A stretch of 26,663 nt of DNA, from contig CAKQON010000020.1 in assembly GCA_934255515.1 (NCBI GenBank), positions 1 to 26,663 of the forward strand, given 5' to 3'. Shown here piece by piece: positions 10,024 through 17,398 of the stretch. The stretch is from an uncultured Sutterella sp. (GTDB taxonomy: Bacteria > Pseudomonadota > Gammaproteobacteria > Burkholderiales > Burkholderiaceae_F). Made by a program: the position numbers and the translations under genes. Below the pieces are notes generated by a model, which was given only the letters and a program-made list of their open reading frames with translations, was not told the DNA's origin and searched no databases. Position 1 is the first letter of the stretch. Each line of letters opens with the position of its first letter.

Positions 10024-10054
10024 TATAATCTGCAGACTTCCCCCTTTGTGGGGG
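10024..10054 (+). promoter_or_regulatory. Probable yajC promoter -10 and leader hairpin
   Basis: A perfect TATAAT lies at 10024-10029, 80 nt before the yajC start; the best -35 candidate upstream (TTAAGC, 9997-10002) is poorly matched and spaced at 21 nt. A transcript starting near 10036 would almost immediately contain the hairpin CCCCC-TTTGT-GGGGG (10040-10054), placing a stable stem at the 5' end of the leader. Confidence 0.45.
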
Positions 10055-10109
10055 CTGAATTTTCCGCAAAAGACCGTTCAGGATTTTTGCTTTCTCTTTT
10101 GGAGTGCAC

Positions 10110-10454
10110 ATGCTTTTTGTAAGCGATGCCATGGCGGCGGGTGAAGCCGCTGCTGCCGGCGGTATGGAAGGTTTCCTCGTCCAGGTCGTCCCGCTTATCG
10201 TCATCTTCGCCGTTTTCTGGTTCTTCCTCATTCGCCCGCAGCAGAAGCGCCAGAAGGAGCACGCCAAGATGTGCGAAGGCCTCACGAAGGGCGATGAGGT
10301 CATGACCATGGGCGGCATCTCCGGCCGCATCGAAGGCGTCGACGATCAGTCGATCAGCCTGCAGGTCGCTGCCGTCGACGGCAAGCCCGTCGTCATCCGC
10401 ATGCAGCGCGCTGCGGTGCAGATGGTTCTCCCCAAGGGATCCATCAAGTTCTGA
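10110..10454 (+). CDS. yajC: Preprotein translocase accessory subunit YajC
   Basis: YajC is a small inner-membrane partner of SecDF in the Sec holotranslocon. The 114-residue protein has one hydrophobic segment at about residues 20-41 (FLVQVVPLIVIFAVFWFFLI), directly followed by RPQQKRQKEH, the family hallmark. The cytosolic domain contains GLTKGDEVMTMGGISGRIEG and ends near VLPKGSIKF. I chose ATG 10110, five bases after GGAG; a GTG at 10104 is in frame but overlaps this Shine-Dalgarno. It precedes secD as in most proteobacteria, but 214 nt and two hairpins separate them. Confidence 0.95.
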   Translation: MLFVSDAMAAGEAAAAGGMEGFLVQVVPLIVIFAVFWFFLIRPQQKRQKEHAKMCEGLTKGDEVMTMGGISGRIEGVDDQSISLQVAAVDGKPVVIRMQRAAVQMVLPKGSIKF

Positions 10455-10555
10455 TTGAGCGATTCACCCGGATCAGGAGGCTCGGCGCGCACGTTGCCGG
10501 GCCTCTTCTTCCGGAAGCGCCACAAGCGAACGCGCACGGCTCTCTAAGTCCGGGC

Positions 10556-10598
10556 GAAGGGCTTCGAAAGACATGATGTCCGTCTTTCGAAGCCTTTC
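10556..10598 (+). terminator. Strong hairpin between yajC and secD (hairpin 1)
   Basis: Thirteen perfect base pairs (10560-10572 with 10582-10594) extend by four more, one of them G-U, to 10556/10598, around a nine-base loop. The following bases are TTTCTCTC rather than a pure T-run. It may be the yajC terminator, or a processing or stabilising stem. Its loop begins with ATGATG, the start of a 12-codon ORF ending at 10611. Confidence 0.65.
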
Positions 10599-10625
10599 TC
10601 TCAATCAATAGGGATGACGGTGCGG

Positions 10626-10647
10626 CTCCGGAACTCCGGAGTTTTTT
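10626..10647 (+). terminator. Intrinsic terminator directly upstream of secD (attenuator candidate)
   Basis: CTCCGG (10626-10631), loop AACT, CCGGAG (10636-10641) and six T (10642-10647) form a textbook intrinsic terminator. It ends 21 nt before the secD ATG. The secD Shine-Dalgarno GGAG (10657-10660) occupies the remaining gap, leaving no room for a promoter. Confidence 0.75.
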
Positions 10648-10668
10648 GGTAAGAACGGAGAAGAGCGA

Positions 10669-12564
10669 ATGAATCGCTATCCTCTTTGGAAATACATACT
10701 GATCGGCATCGTGCTCGTCATCGGGCTCGTTTATACGCTGCCGAATTTCTACGGCGAATCGCCTGCCGTGCAGGTAACGTCCGGCAAGGCTACGGTCAAG
10801 GTGACCGAGCAGACGCTCGCACAGGTGGAAAGCGCGTTGAATGCCGCCAATCTGAAGCCCAACGGCGTCTTCTTTGAACAGGGCGCGCAGCAGAACACCA
10901 TCCGCGTGCGCTTCGACCCGACCCAGACGGAAGAGCAGCTGAAGGCCCGCGAAGCGATCGATCACGCGCTCAACAGCGATCCGAAGGACCCGACCCACAT
11001 CGTGGCGCTCAACCTGGTCCCCAATACGCCGCAGTGGCTGCTTTCGATCAACGCGCTCCCGATGTACCTGGGCCTTGACCTTCGCGGCGGCGTGCACTTC
11101 CTCCTGCAGGTGGACATGCGCGCGGCCATCACGAAGCGCGCCGAGGCGATTGCCGCCGACCTGCGCACGCAGCTTCGCGACAAGCGCATCCGCCATACGG
11201 GCATCAACCGCGTCGGCAACGATGTTGAAATCAGCTTCGGCACCGCAGAGGAACGCGAACGCGCGAACGACCTCCTGAGAAATACTCAGCCTGATCTCGT
11301 TCTCACCCTTCCGGAAGCCACGAAGGCTCCCTTCATCATTCACGCCGCGCTTTCGCAGCGTGCAGTTCAGAACGTTCAGAACTACGCTCTGAAGCAGAAT
11401 ATTTCGACCCTTCACAACCGAATCAATGAACTCGGCGTTGCGGAACCTGTGATCGCCCAACAGGGTGCGGACCGCATCGTCGTCCAGCTTCCGGGCGTTC
11501 AGGATACGGCCAAGGCCAAGGACATTCTCGGTCGTACGGCAACGCTCGAAGTCCGTCTGGTTGACGATTCTCCTGAAGCCCTCGCTCAGCTCGCTCAGGG
11601 GAATGTCCCCTTCGGCGACGAACGCTTCACGGACCGCGACGGTCGTCCCATTCTCGTCAAGCGCCGCGTGCTTCTTACCGGCGAAAACCTCAACGACGCT
11701 CAGCCTGGGTTTGACAGCCAGACGCAGGAACCGACCGTCAACCTTGAGCTCGACAACCGCGGCGCGCGCATTTTCCAGGAAGTTACCCGCGAAAACGTCG
11801 GCCGCCGCATGGCGATCCTGATCTTTGAAAAAGGCAAGGGCGAAGTGGTGACGGCTCCGGTGATCCGTCAGGAGATCGGCGGCGGCCGCGTGCAGATTTC
11901 GGGTCAGATGACCACGATTGAAGCTACCGATACAGCGCTCGTGCTCCGTGCGGGTTCGCTTGCTGCTCCGATGGAAATCGTTGAGGAACGCCTGATCGGC
12001 CCGAGCCTCGGCGAAGCCAACATTGAGGCGGGCTTCCGCTCGACCCTTTACGGTTTTGTGGTGATCGCGCTCTTCATGGCGGTCTACTACCAGGTCTTCG
12101 GCATCGTGAGCGCGATCTCGCTCATCTGCAACGTCATGATGCTGATCGCGATCCTTTCGCTTCTCCAGGCAACGCTGACGCTGCCGGGCATCGCGGCTAT
12201 TGCGCTTACGCTCGGCATGGCAGTCGACTCGAACGTGCTCATTAACGAGCGCGTTCGTGAGGAACTGCGCATCGGCCGACCTCCGCAGACAGCCATCAGC
12301 GAAGGCTACGATCGTGCGTTCAATACGATTCTCGACTCGAACATCACGTCGCTGATTGCTGGTCTTGCACTTCTTATTTTCGGTTCCGGTCCGGTCCGCG
12401 GCTTCGCCGTGGTGCACTGCCTCGGCATCGGCACCTCCATCTTCACCTCCGTCATTGTTTCGCGCGCGCTGATCAACCTGATCTACGGCCGCAAGAAGAA
12501 GCTGACGGCCGTTCATATCGGTCAGATCTGGCGTCCGGATCCCGATAAGGCGAATGCGAAGTAA
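10669..12564 (+). CDS. secD: Protein translocase subunit SecD
   Basis: SecD, with SecF and YajC, uses the proton gradient to pull exported proteins through SecYEG at the inner membrane. The 631-residue product has an N-terminal membrane anchor (about residues 7-25), a large periplasmic part and five more membrane segments near the C-terminus. Motifs: LGLDLRGGVHFLLQVDM near 129-145, the P1-type domain, and the membrane-domain signature LGMAVDSNVLINERVREELR with the conserved Asp of the proton path. SD GGAG (10657-10660) is eight bases before the ATG. Length fits betaproteobacterial SecD. secF follows after 20 nt. An intrinsic terminator lies immediately upstream, suggesting controlled readthrough. 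Confidence 0.97.
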   Translation: MNRYPLWKYILIGIVLVIGLVYTLPNFYGESPAVQVTSGKATVKVTEQTLAQVESALNAANLKPNGVFFEQGAQQNTIRVRFDPTQTEEQLKAREAIDHALNSDPKDPTHIVALNLVPNTPQWLLSINALPMYLGLDLRGGVHFLLQVDMRAAITKRAEAIAADLRTQLRDKRIRHTGINRVGNDVEISFGTAEERERANDLLRNTQPDLVLTLPEATKAPFIIHAALSQRAVQNVQNYALKQNISTLHNRINELGVAEPVIAQQGADRIVVQLPGVQDTAKAKDILGRTATLEVRLVDDSPEALAQLAQGNVPFGDERFTDRDGRPILVKRRVLLTGENLNDAQPGFDSQTQEPTVNLELDNRGARIFQEVTRENVGRRMAILIFEKGKGEVVTAPVIRQEIGGGRVQISGQMTTIEATDTALVLRAGSLAAPMEIVEERLIGPSLGEANIEAGFRSTLYGFVVIALFMAVYYQVFGIVSAISLICNVMMLIAILSLLQATLTLPGIAAIALTLGMAVDSNVLINERVREELRIGRPPQTAISEGYDRAFNTILDSNITSLIAGLALLIFGSGPVRGFAVVHCLGIGTSIFTSVIVSRALINLIYGRKKKLTAVHIGQIWRPDPDKANAK

Positions 12565-12584
12565 TCGAGGGAGAGGAAAGAAAA

Positions 12585-13517
12585 ATGGAATTTTTCCGCA
12601 TTCATCGCACGATTCCGTTCATGCGCTATCGCCATATCCTGAACGGAATTTCCCTTGTGAGCTTCCTGGTTGCCGTGTACTGGCTCTTTGCCCATGGACT
12701 GGCCTTCTCAATTGAGTTCACGGGCGGCACGCAGCTTGAGGTGAATTATCCTGAGGCGGCCAATACGGAGCAGATCCGTACGGATCTTGCCCAGGTCTCC
12801 AATGAGGTGCTCGTTCAGACCTTCGGCACGGCGCGCGACGTCGTGATCCGCGTTCCGACCAAGGAAGGACAGACGTCCGGCCAGGTTGCCGCTGAAGTCA
12901 TGAAGGTGCTTTCGGCGAAGACTCCCGGCGTGCAGCTCAAGAGTACGGAGTTCGTCGGTCCTCAGGTGGGGGATGAGCTCGCCCGCGACGGCGGCACGGC
13001 GCTTGCGCTCGTGGTTTTCGGCATCATGGTCTATCTGGCCTTCCGATTCGAATGGAAGTTCTCGGTGGCCGCCATCATCGCCAACCTCCACGACGTGGTG
13101 ATCGTGGTCGGCATCTTCTCCGTAATGCACTGGGAATTCACGCTTCCGGTGCTCGCGGCGGTGCTTGCCGTTCTCGGCTATTCCGTCAACGAGTCCGTGA
13201 TTATTTTCGACCGCGTGCGCGAACACTTCCGTACGATGCGCCGCGCCGACACCATGGAGGTGATCAACTCCGCCATTACGGCGACGATCTCCCGTACGGT
13301 GATCACGCATACGTCGACGCTCTGCATGACGCTCTCGATGTTCTTCTTCGGCGGCCCGGCGCTCCACTACTTCTCGCTCGCGCTTACGATCGGCATTCTG
13401 CTCGGCGTCTATTCGTCGGTGTTCGTTGCCGCTGCGATCGCGCTCTATCTTGGCGTCAAGCGTGAAGACCTCGTGAAGCCGAGAAAGAAGGAAGAGATTG
13501 AAGAGATGGTCCCGTAA
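12585..13517 (+). CDS. secF: Protein translocase subunit SecF
   Basis: SecF forms the second half of the SecDF motor. The 310-residue protein has membrane segment 1 at about residues 18-38, then SIEFTGGTQLEVNYP (SecF-type FTGGT motif), a short periplasmic domain and five C-terminal membrane segments. The conserved block VLAVLGYSVNESVIIFDRVREHFR contains the SecF signature, including the conserved Asp. GAGAGGA lies about ten bases before the ATG. It is 20 nt from secD and ends 35 nt before a strong terminator, so secDF forms one unit. Confidence 0.97.
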   Translation: MEFFRIHRTIPFMRYRHILNGISLVSFLVAVYWLFAHGLAFSIEFTGGTQLEVNYPEAANTEQIRTDLAQVSNEVLVQTFGTARDVVIRVPTKEGQTSGQVAAEVMKVLSAKTPGVQLKSTEFVGPQVGDELARDGGTALALVVFGIMVYLAFRFEWKFSVAAIIANLHDVVIVVGIFSVMHWEFTLPVLAAVLAVLGYSVNESVIIFDRVREHFRTMRRADTMEVINSAITATISRTVITHTSTLCMTLSMFFFGGPALHYFSLALTIGILLGVYSSVFVAAAIALYLGVKREDLVKPRKKEEIEEMVP

Positions 13518-13552
13518 ATAAAACGGATCTATTACCTTCCGTGCTTCGAAAG

Positions 13553-13584
13553 GCCCTGCAGTTTTTCTGTAGGGCTTTTCTTTT
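13553..13584 (+). terminator. Intrinsic terminator after secF
   Basis: GCCCTGCAG (13553-13561) and CTGTAGGGC (13567-13575) form nine pairs with one G-U around TTTTT, followed by TTTTCTTTT (13576-13584). Confidence 0.92.
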
Positions 13585-13693
13585 GCGCTTGAGTGTTCCT
13601 TTATGGAGCCTGAAAGTCGTCGAATACACATCTCGCCCAATCTCCCCGAGTCTGAATTCTTGAATTTGCACTGATTTTTCAGGGCTTTTTTAC

Positions 13694-13722
13694 TTGCAAA
13701 AATGGGTGTGCTATGTGATAAT
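13694..13722 (+). promoter_or_regulatory. Strong sigma-70-like promoter upstream of the interrupted small ORF
   Basis: TTGCAA (13694-13699) and GATAAT (13717-13722) are separated by 17 bases. Small inverted repeats overlap the -10: GTGTG (13706-13710) with CACAC (13726-13730), and ATGTG (13713-13717) with CACAT (13728-13732). They could be a repressor site. The promoter points into the ORF at 13749. Confidence 0.65.
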
Positions 13723-13748
13723 GTACACACATTAGCAGGAAAGCCGTT

Positions 13749-13928
13749 ATGGATGCCGAATTCCCCATCAAAGTCCGAGAAGTCAAGGTCCGTCACAAGA
13801 ATGGCCTGACCTATGTTGAGCGTCGCCAATATCGTTCCCAAAATCTCGTAGCGCGACGCTGTATAACGGAGCTAAAAACCTCAATTTTGGTTGTGCCACT
13901 AGCAACCCCGGGTAATTCCCGGGGTTGA
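13749..13928 (+). pseudogene. Interrupted small ORF, 5' remnant of a gene split by the insertion sequence
   Basis: ATG 13749 has AGGA eight bases upstream and a good promoter. The frame gives 59 residues and begins with the basic stretch MDAEFPIKVREVKVRHKNG, then TYVERRQYR. From about 13837 the frame runs into the left inverted repeat of the insertion sequence and stops inside its terminator, so only the first 29 codons belong to the original gene. The pattern KVRHKNGxTYVxRRxYR resembles, from memory, N-termini of DDE transposases in related genomes. That would make it the stub of an older element. This is an inference, not a match I could test. No continuation of the gene is visible right of the insertion: in frame, only a few codons follow before a stop. 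Confidence 0.5.
13837..13867 (+). repeat. Left terminal inverted repeat of the insertion sequence
   Basis: Pairs with 15827-15857 at 24 of 31 positions. The outermost 12 bases (CCCAAAATCTCG) have one mismatch and the innermost ten (GCTGTATAAC) have none. Confidence 0.7.
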
Positions 13929-13933
13929 TTTTT
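13903..13933 (+). terminator. Inward terminator at the left end of the insertion sequence
   Basis: CAACCCCGGG (13903-13912) pairs perfectly with CCCGGGGTTG (13918-13927) around TAATT, followed by ATTTTT (13928-13933). It would stop transcription entering from the host or from the promoter at 13694, shielding the transposase gene from outside readthrough. Confidence 0.88.
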
Positions 13934-13953
13934 ACTTCAAACTACCGTATAAT
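13925..13953 (+). promoter_or_regulatory. Transposase promoter
   Basis: TTGATT (13925-13930) and TATAAT (13948-13953) are spaced by 17 bases. The -35 overlaps the 3' arm of the terminator and the -10 lies inside a perfect palindrome. The start codon is 27 nt beyond the -10. Confidence 0.7.
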
Positions 13954-13966
13954 ATTATACGGTAGT
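13941..13966. repeat. Perfect 26-bp palindrome over the transposase -10
   Basis: ACTACCGTATAAT (13941-13953) is followed without spacer by its exact reverse complement (13954-13966). It spans the -10 box and the probable transcription start. It could be an operator for a dimeric regulator, a transposase binding site, or a hairpin in the transcript leader. Confidence 0.9.
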
Positions 13967-13979
13967 ACGAGGTGCAAAA

Positions 13980-15815
13980 ATGACCGAAAATCCCACTCAA
14001 AACGTAAAGAATGCCCAGGAGTCCACCCGCCCGGTACGAGAGGACATCAAGGGGCTGCCGCTCCATGCGCAGTACCAGAAGCAGGGGAAGACTTGGTACG
14101 TCTACTTCCCGTACTGCTTCAGCATCAACGGCAAGCGCGACCAGGAGCGCGACTACATCGGCACGCTGTCGCCTGATGGGCGCGAGTTTCGCCCCAATCT
14201 TTATTACGTTCAAAACGAACCGGACTTCGAGCATCGCCCGCCGGAGCGCTGGAAGAATCCGATAATGCGCCAGCGAGCTCTCGAAAAGCTCAATGCAAAC
14301 AAGGTCGAATCGATTGCACCCGATGTGGTTCTCGATCCTGAGACTGATTGTGATCAGCAGCTTTCCGTTGGTGCTACGGCAATTTGTGCCTCGATTCTGT
14401 ACTCGAACGGCATGTTGGAGAACGTCGGCGTCGTTCTTGACAACAAGCCTGAACTGACCATGGCCTGCGTTAATCTGGCCATGCATTCCGCCATTACAAC
14501 CGACAAAACTTATCTCGCAGATAAGGAGTCCACTCAGCAGAAGTTCATTGGCTACGGTTGTTTGAGCTCACCGCGAGCATCTGAGTTCTTCCAGAACATA
14601 GGCAACGAACAGACGTTGTCTCTCAAAATGGCACAGGCATGCGCAAGCCATTTGAAAGATGGAGAAATCCTTGCTCTTGACGGTACCCGAATAGACTGCA
14701 ACTCTGAAAACATAAGTCCTGCAGCCGTCGGCAAGCGAAAGGATGGATCTTACGGACCTCAGATCAACGTGTCTTTGATGATCAACGTTAAGGACGGCAG
14801 TCTGATCTGTTATCGAGCTTATGCCGGTAATGTTTCCGACATCAGCACGCTGGACGATCTTCGCAAGCTGTGGACGGGCATTGGCATCTACGCCAAATCT
14901 CCATTGATTCTCATGGATCGCGGCTATCCGAATCAGGATGAATTTGCCAATCTGGATCGTGACGGATACAGGTTCCTGATCGGCGCAAAGACCTCAATGA
15001 AAATCGTCAAGGACGTCATCGATCAGAAGAACAGCGATTTTTACGATCAACAAAGCTACTTGAGGCAGCAACGATGCTATGGCGTTAAAAGCGAGACGGT
15101 CATTGCCAGTGACGGTCATCGAATGACTGTGCATTCCTATGTCTTCAGAAGCCCGAACAAGGAAATGACTGAAACGGATGAACTCCTAGATCGTCTTGAC
15201 GCCTTCAAAAAAGCATGGCCTCGAAAGAAGGAGAACGCATTATCTCAGGCAGACAGGAAGAATCTCGAATTCTTCGACGTAACATCTGAAGGAGACTTGG
15301 TCCTTGATGAAGCCAAGGTGAGTTATGAATGCTACGGTCTAGGATACTTTGGTCTGGTCGGAAACGTCGACATCTCGCTGATGGATGTGCTTACCAAGTA
15401 TCGCCAGAGAAACGAAGTGGAAGTGGCTTTCAAGCTTATGTTCCAGCATTTGCTCACGAGCACTCGCGTTCATTCGATCGCCGCTCTTGACGGTCTTCTT
15501 ATGACGACCTTCGTCGGTCTGAGCATCCTGACCTACCTGCGCACCAAGATGAATGGCACTATTCCAAACGAGTTGGCCAGGAATCCGGAACACGTCTCGG
15601 CAATCAACAACTTGTGGACGATTCAGGAAATGCTGAAGGATCTTCGCCGCATCAAGCTTGCGTATAGCAAGAGCGGGAAACCGCGCTTGCTGAATGTTGT
15701 CAAACGAGATCGGGATCTGGCAGAGGCTTTGGGATTCCCCGGACTTTTCGATTCAGCTGAAAACGTAGCCAAACTTCTGTCAGGTTCTCACCTGGTGGAG
15801 ACGCTCAAGAAATGA
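13980..15815 (+). CDS. DDE transposase, IS4 superfamily (IS1634/IS4-like)
   Basis: The 611-residue protein is the transposase of the surrounding element. The RNase H-like catalytic core is visible: Asp234 in LALDGTRID, Asp313 in LILMDRGYP, and Glu481 in the C-terminal signature YRQRNEVEVAFK, where Tyr474-x2-Arg477-x3-Glu481 fits the IS4-type pattern. The expected Lys is at 485 rather than 488. An N-terminal region of about 110 residues contains GKTWYVYFPYCFSINGKRDQ, probably for DNA end binding. GAGG lies about six bases before ATG 13980. The frame is intact, so the element may be active. It could equally be filed under the broad DDE_Tnp_1 family; I cannot assign the exact IS name. Confidence 0.9.
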   Translation: MTENPTQNVKNAQESTRPVREDIKGLPLHAQYQKQGKTWYVYFPYCFSINGKRDQERDYIGTLSPDGREFRPNLYYVQNEPDFEHRPPERWKNPIMRQRALEKLNANKVESIAPDVVLDPETDCDQQLSVGATAICASILYSNGMLENVGVVLDNKPELTMACVNLAMHSAITTDKTYLADKESTQQKFIGYGCLSSPRASEFFQNIGNEQTLSLKMAQACASHLKDGEILALDGTRIDCNSENISPAAVGKRKDGSYGPQINVSLMINVKDGSLICYRAYAGNVSDISTLDDLRKLWTGIGIYAKSPLILMDRGYPNQDEFANLDRDGYRFLIGAKTSMKIVKDVIDQKNSDFYDQQSYLRQQRCYGVKSETVIASDGHRMTVHSYVFRSPNKEMTETDELLDRLDAFKKAWPRKKENALSQADRKNLEFFDVTSEGDLVLDEAKVSYECYGLGYFGLVGNVDISLMDVLTKYRQRNEVEVAFKLMFQHLLTSTRVHSIAALDGLLMTTFVGLSILTYLRTKMNGTIPNELARNPEHVSAINNLWTIQEMLKDLRRIKLAYSKSGKPRLLNVVKRDRDLAEALGFPGLFDSAENVAKLLSGSHLVETLKK

Positions 15816-15818
15816 CGA

Positions 15819-15844
15819 ACCGGCTGGTTATACAGCTAGCCGGT
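15819..15844. terminator. Hairpin just after the transposase stop
   Basis: ACCGGCT (15819-15825) pairs with AGCCGGT (15838-15844), with weaker pairing inside. No T-run follows on either strand. It overlaps the right inverted repeat and lies between convergent genes. Confidence 0.4.
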
Positions 15845-15857
15845 CCGAGATTCTGGG
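15827..15857 (-). repeat. Right terminal inverted repeat of the insertion sequence
   Basis: The reverse complement of this stretch begins CCCAGAATCTCG and ends GCTGTATAAC, agreeing with the left end at 24 of 31 positions. It starts 12 nt after the transposase stop codon. Confidence 0.7.
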
Positions 15858-15886
15858 TTACAGACAAATCGATGAAAACTGATTGA

Positions 15887-17347
15887 CTATTCGGGAGGAT
15901 AAAGCAATTCAAACACTCTTTTTAGAATTGCGTCGATAGATTGCTGGAGTGCGCTTACACCGGCATCCGGAGTGAGTTTGCGGATGTCCTTCAGGGGTAT
16001 GTTTGACTTCGCGATGGCATCACTCACAGCTTTTTTCCAGAATTCGGGAGATTCACTTTCTTCCCAGTCGCCGCGTCCGCGGCCGAAATGCGCTACGGCG
16101 AGATAAAGCAAAATAGTTTCGAGGAGAAAGCCGTTGACGGCCTGACTGCTCCAGGTGAGATCCGCACCGGCCTTCTGGCGCGTCAGGTTGTAGGCGTGCG
16201 CTGCGCCGATGCCGCTCACAGCACCGATGAGTCCGCCCACAAGCGTGCCGAGTCCGAGGGTCAGCCCTGCGGATGACAGGTCTACCGCCAGACCAGCGGC
16301 AGCGGCGGATGCTGCTCCAATGCCTGTGCCGATGGCGGCTGCGCTCTGGGGATCCATGGAATAAACCGCAAGGTCCCAGTCGGTCTTCATGCGCCTGAAG
16401 ATTTCCTTTGAGACGCCGGAGCCGTGAAGCCCGTTGATCTCAATGAGCCTCGCCGTGAGCGAGCAGAAGCTGTCGGCCGCCTGCGAGGCGAGCGCCGCCT
16501 GAGCATCGGCTACGGCATTGTGTTCGTCCTTGAAGAAGCCGAAGCGCTGTCCCATCGTAATGGCGCGTTCTCTGAGGCTCGGAGTTTCAAGCGGCATGTG
16601 CGCCGCAAGGGCATGCCAGATATGACGCGCCATGGCGTCGACTGAGCTCGCATACGCGGCCTGACGGCTTCGTCTCCAGACGGACTGAAGCGTTCTGTAG
16701 GCAGAACGCTGATCCTGAGGGAGCGCGTCGCCGATGGCATTGAAGAGCATCTCTTCCTGAATCCAGCAGCGTGCAAAAGCGTCCATGGGAAGAACGGTTT
16801 TGACGAAGGGATAGTCAGAGAGTGCTTTTTTCCAGATGTTGAGTTCAGCTTTTTCGGCTTTAGGCTCCCGGGGCTTTCCCATCTGGTTGAGAAGCACGAT
16901 GACGGGCTTCCCGATCCAGGAGAGAATCTTCATTTCAGCCGCGATGTAGGGAGCTCGCTCGGGAAGCTCGGCGATATTGACGAGATAGAGAACGACGCTT
17001 GAGATATCCCGGATATGGCGAACCGCTTTCTGATCCAGCCAGAAGGCTTTGTTGACAAAGCGGTCCCAGACTTCGGAAAGAAGCCAGCCGATAGGGTTGC
17101 TGCGCCCTTTAAGCCGGCGTGCAAGCGCTACGGAGTTCCCGAACCCCGGCGTATCCCAGAGAACCAGTTCGCTCCCGTCCGGGCCGCGCGCGAGGACGTA
17201 GTCGGACGTGGATTCCGTCACGTGCGCCCGGTCTGCCACTTCGCCTACGTCGCGCATCAGCAGCGTGCGCGCGAGCGTGGTCTTGCCGATGTTGGTATGA
17301 CTCACAAGACTCAGATGAATGCGCAGAGGATCCGGAGAAAAAGACAT
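15887..17347 (-). CDS. GTPase with DUF3482 domain
   Basis: A 486-residue protein with an N-terminal TRAFAC-type GTPase domain. The P-loop is SHTNIGKTTL (Lys22, Thr23), the G3 motif DTPGFG is at 65-70 and the G4-like motif NQMG is at 154-157 in place of NKxD. The first P-loop Gly is Ser. Residues 330-385 hold a Gly/Ala-rich hydrophobic region with GLGTLVGGLIGAVSG, possibly inserting in membrane. The C-terminus is helical. The family is known as DUF3482 and usually sits next to a DUF2868 membrane protein, as here (51 nt gap). Function is not established; a membrane-linked signalling or trafficking role is only a guess. Start ATG 17347 has no strong Shine-Dalgarno. Confidence 0.85.
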   Translation of the reverse strand: MSFSPDPLRIHLSLVSHTNIGKTTLARTLLMRDVGEVADRAHVTESTSDYVLARGPDGSELVLWDTPGFGNSVALARRLKGRSNPIGWLLSEVWDRFVNKAFWLDQKAVRHIRDISSVVLYLVNIAELPERAPYIAAEMKILSWIGKPVIVLLNQMGKPREPKAEKAELNIWKKALSDYPFVKTVLPMDAFARCWIQEEMLFNAIGDALPQDQRSAYRTLQSVWRRSRQAAYASSVDAMARHIWHALAAHMPLETPSLRERAITMGQRFGFFKDEHNAVADAQAALASQAADSFCSLTARLIEINGLHGSGVSKEIFRRMKTDWDLAVYSMDPQSAAAIGTGIGAASAAAAGLAVDLSSAGLTLGLGTLVGGLIGAVSGIGAAHAYNLTRQKAGADLTWSSQAVNGFLLETILLYLAVAHFGRGRGDWEESESPEFWKKAVSDAIAKSNIPLKDIRKLTPDAGVSALQQSIDAILKRVFELLYPPE

Positions 17348-17398
17348 GTCGTGTCAAAAGAAGGAACGCTGTTCTTAATCTTTCATTATCCCGCGGCT

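Larger units (their letters stand above)
13837..15857 (+). mobile_element. Insertion sequence of the IS4 superfamily, about 2.02 kb
   Basis: Imperfect terminal inverted repeats bound the element. The left 31 bases (13837-13867) and the complement of the right 31 (15827-15857) agree at 24 positions without gaps: CCCA, then AATCTCG, then the perfect GCTGTATAAC. Between them lie an inward terminator, a promoter, a palindrome and one intact transposase gene. The interior has less GC-rich codon use than the flanking genes. I see no target-site duplication (left flank ATATCGTT, right flank TTACAGAC). Either the true ends differ by a few bases or the duplication is lost. The element sits between the convergent ends of secF and the DUF3482 gene. 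Confidence 0.75.

Noticed and set aside
10444..12516. Long open frame (690 codons) on the minus strand opposite secD
   Set aside because: It mirrors secD exactly, encodes Arg/Asp/His-rich sequence with no recognisable domain, and is a usual by-product of GC-rich codon use.
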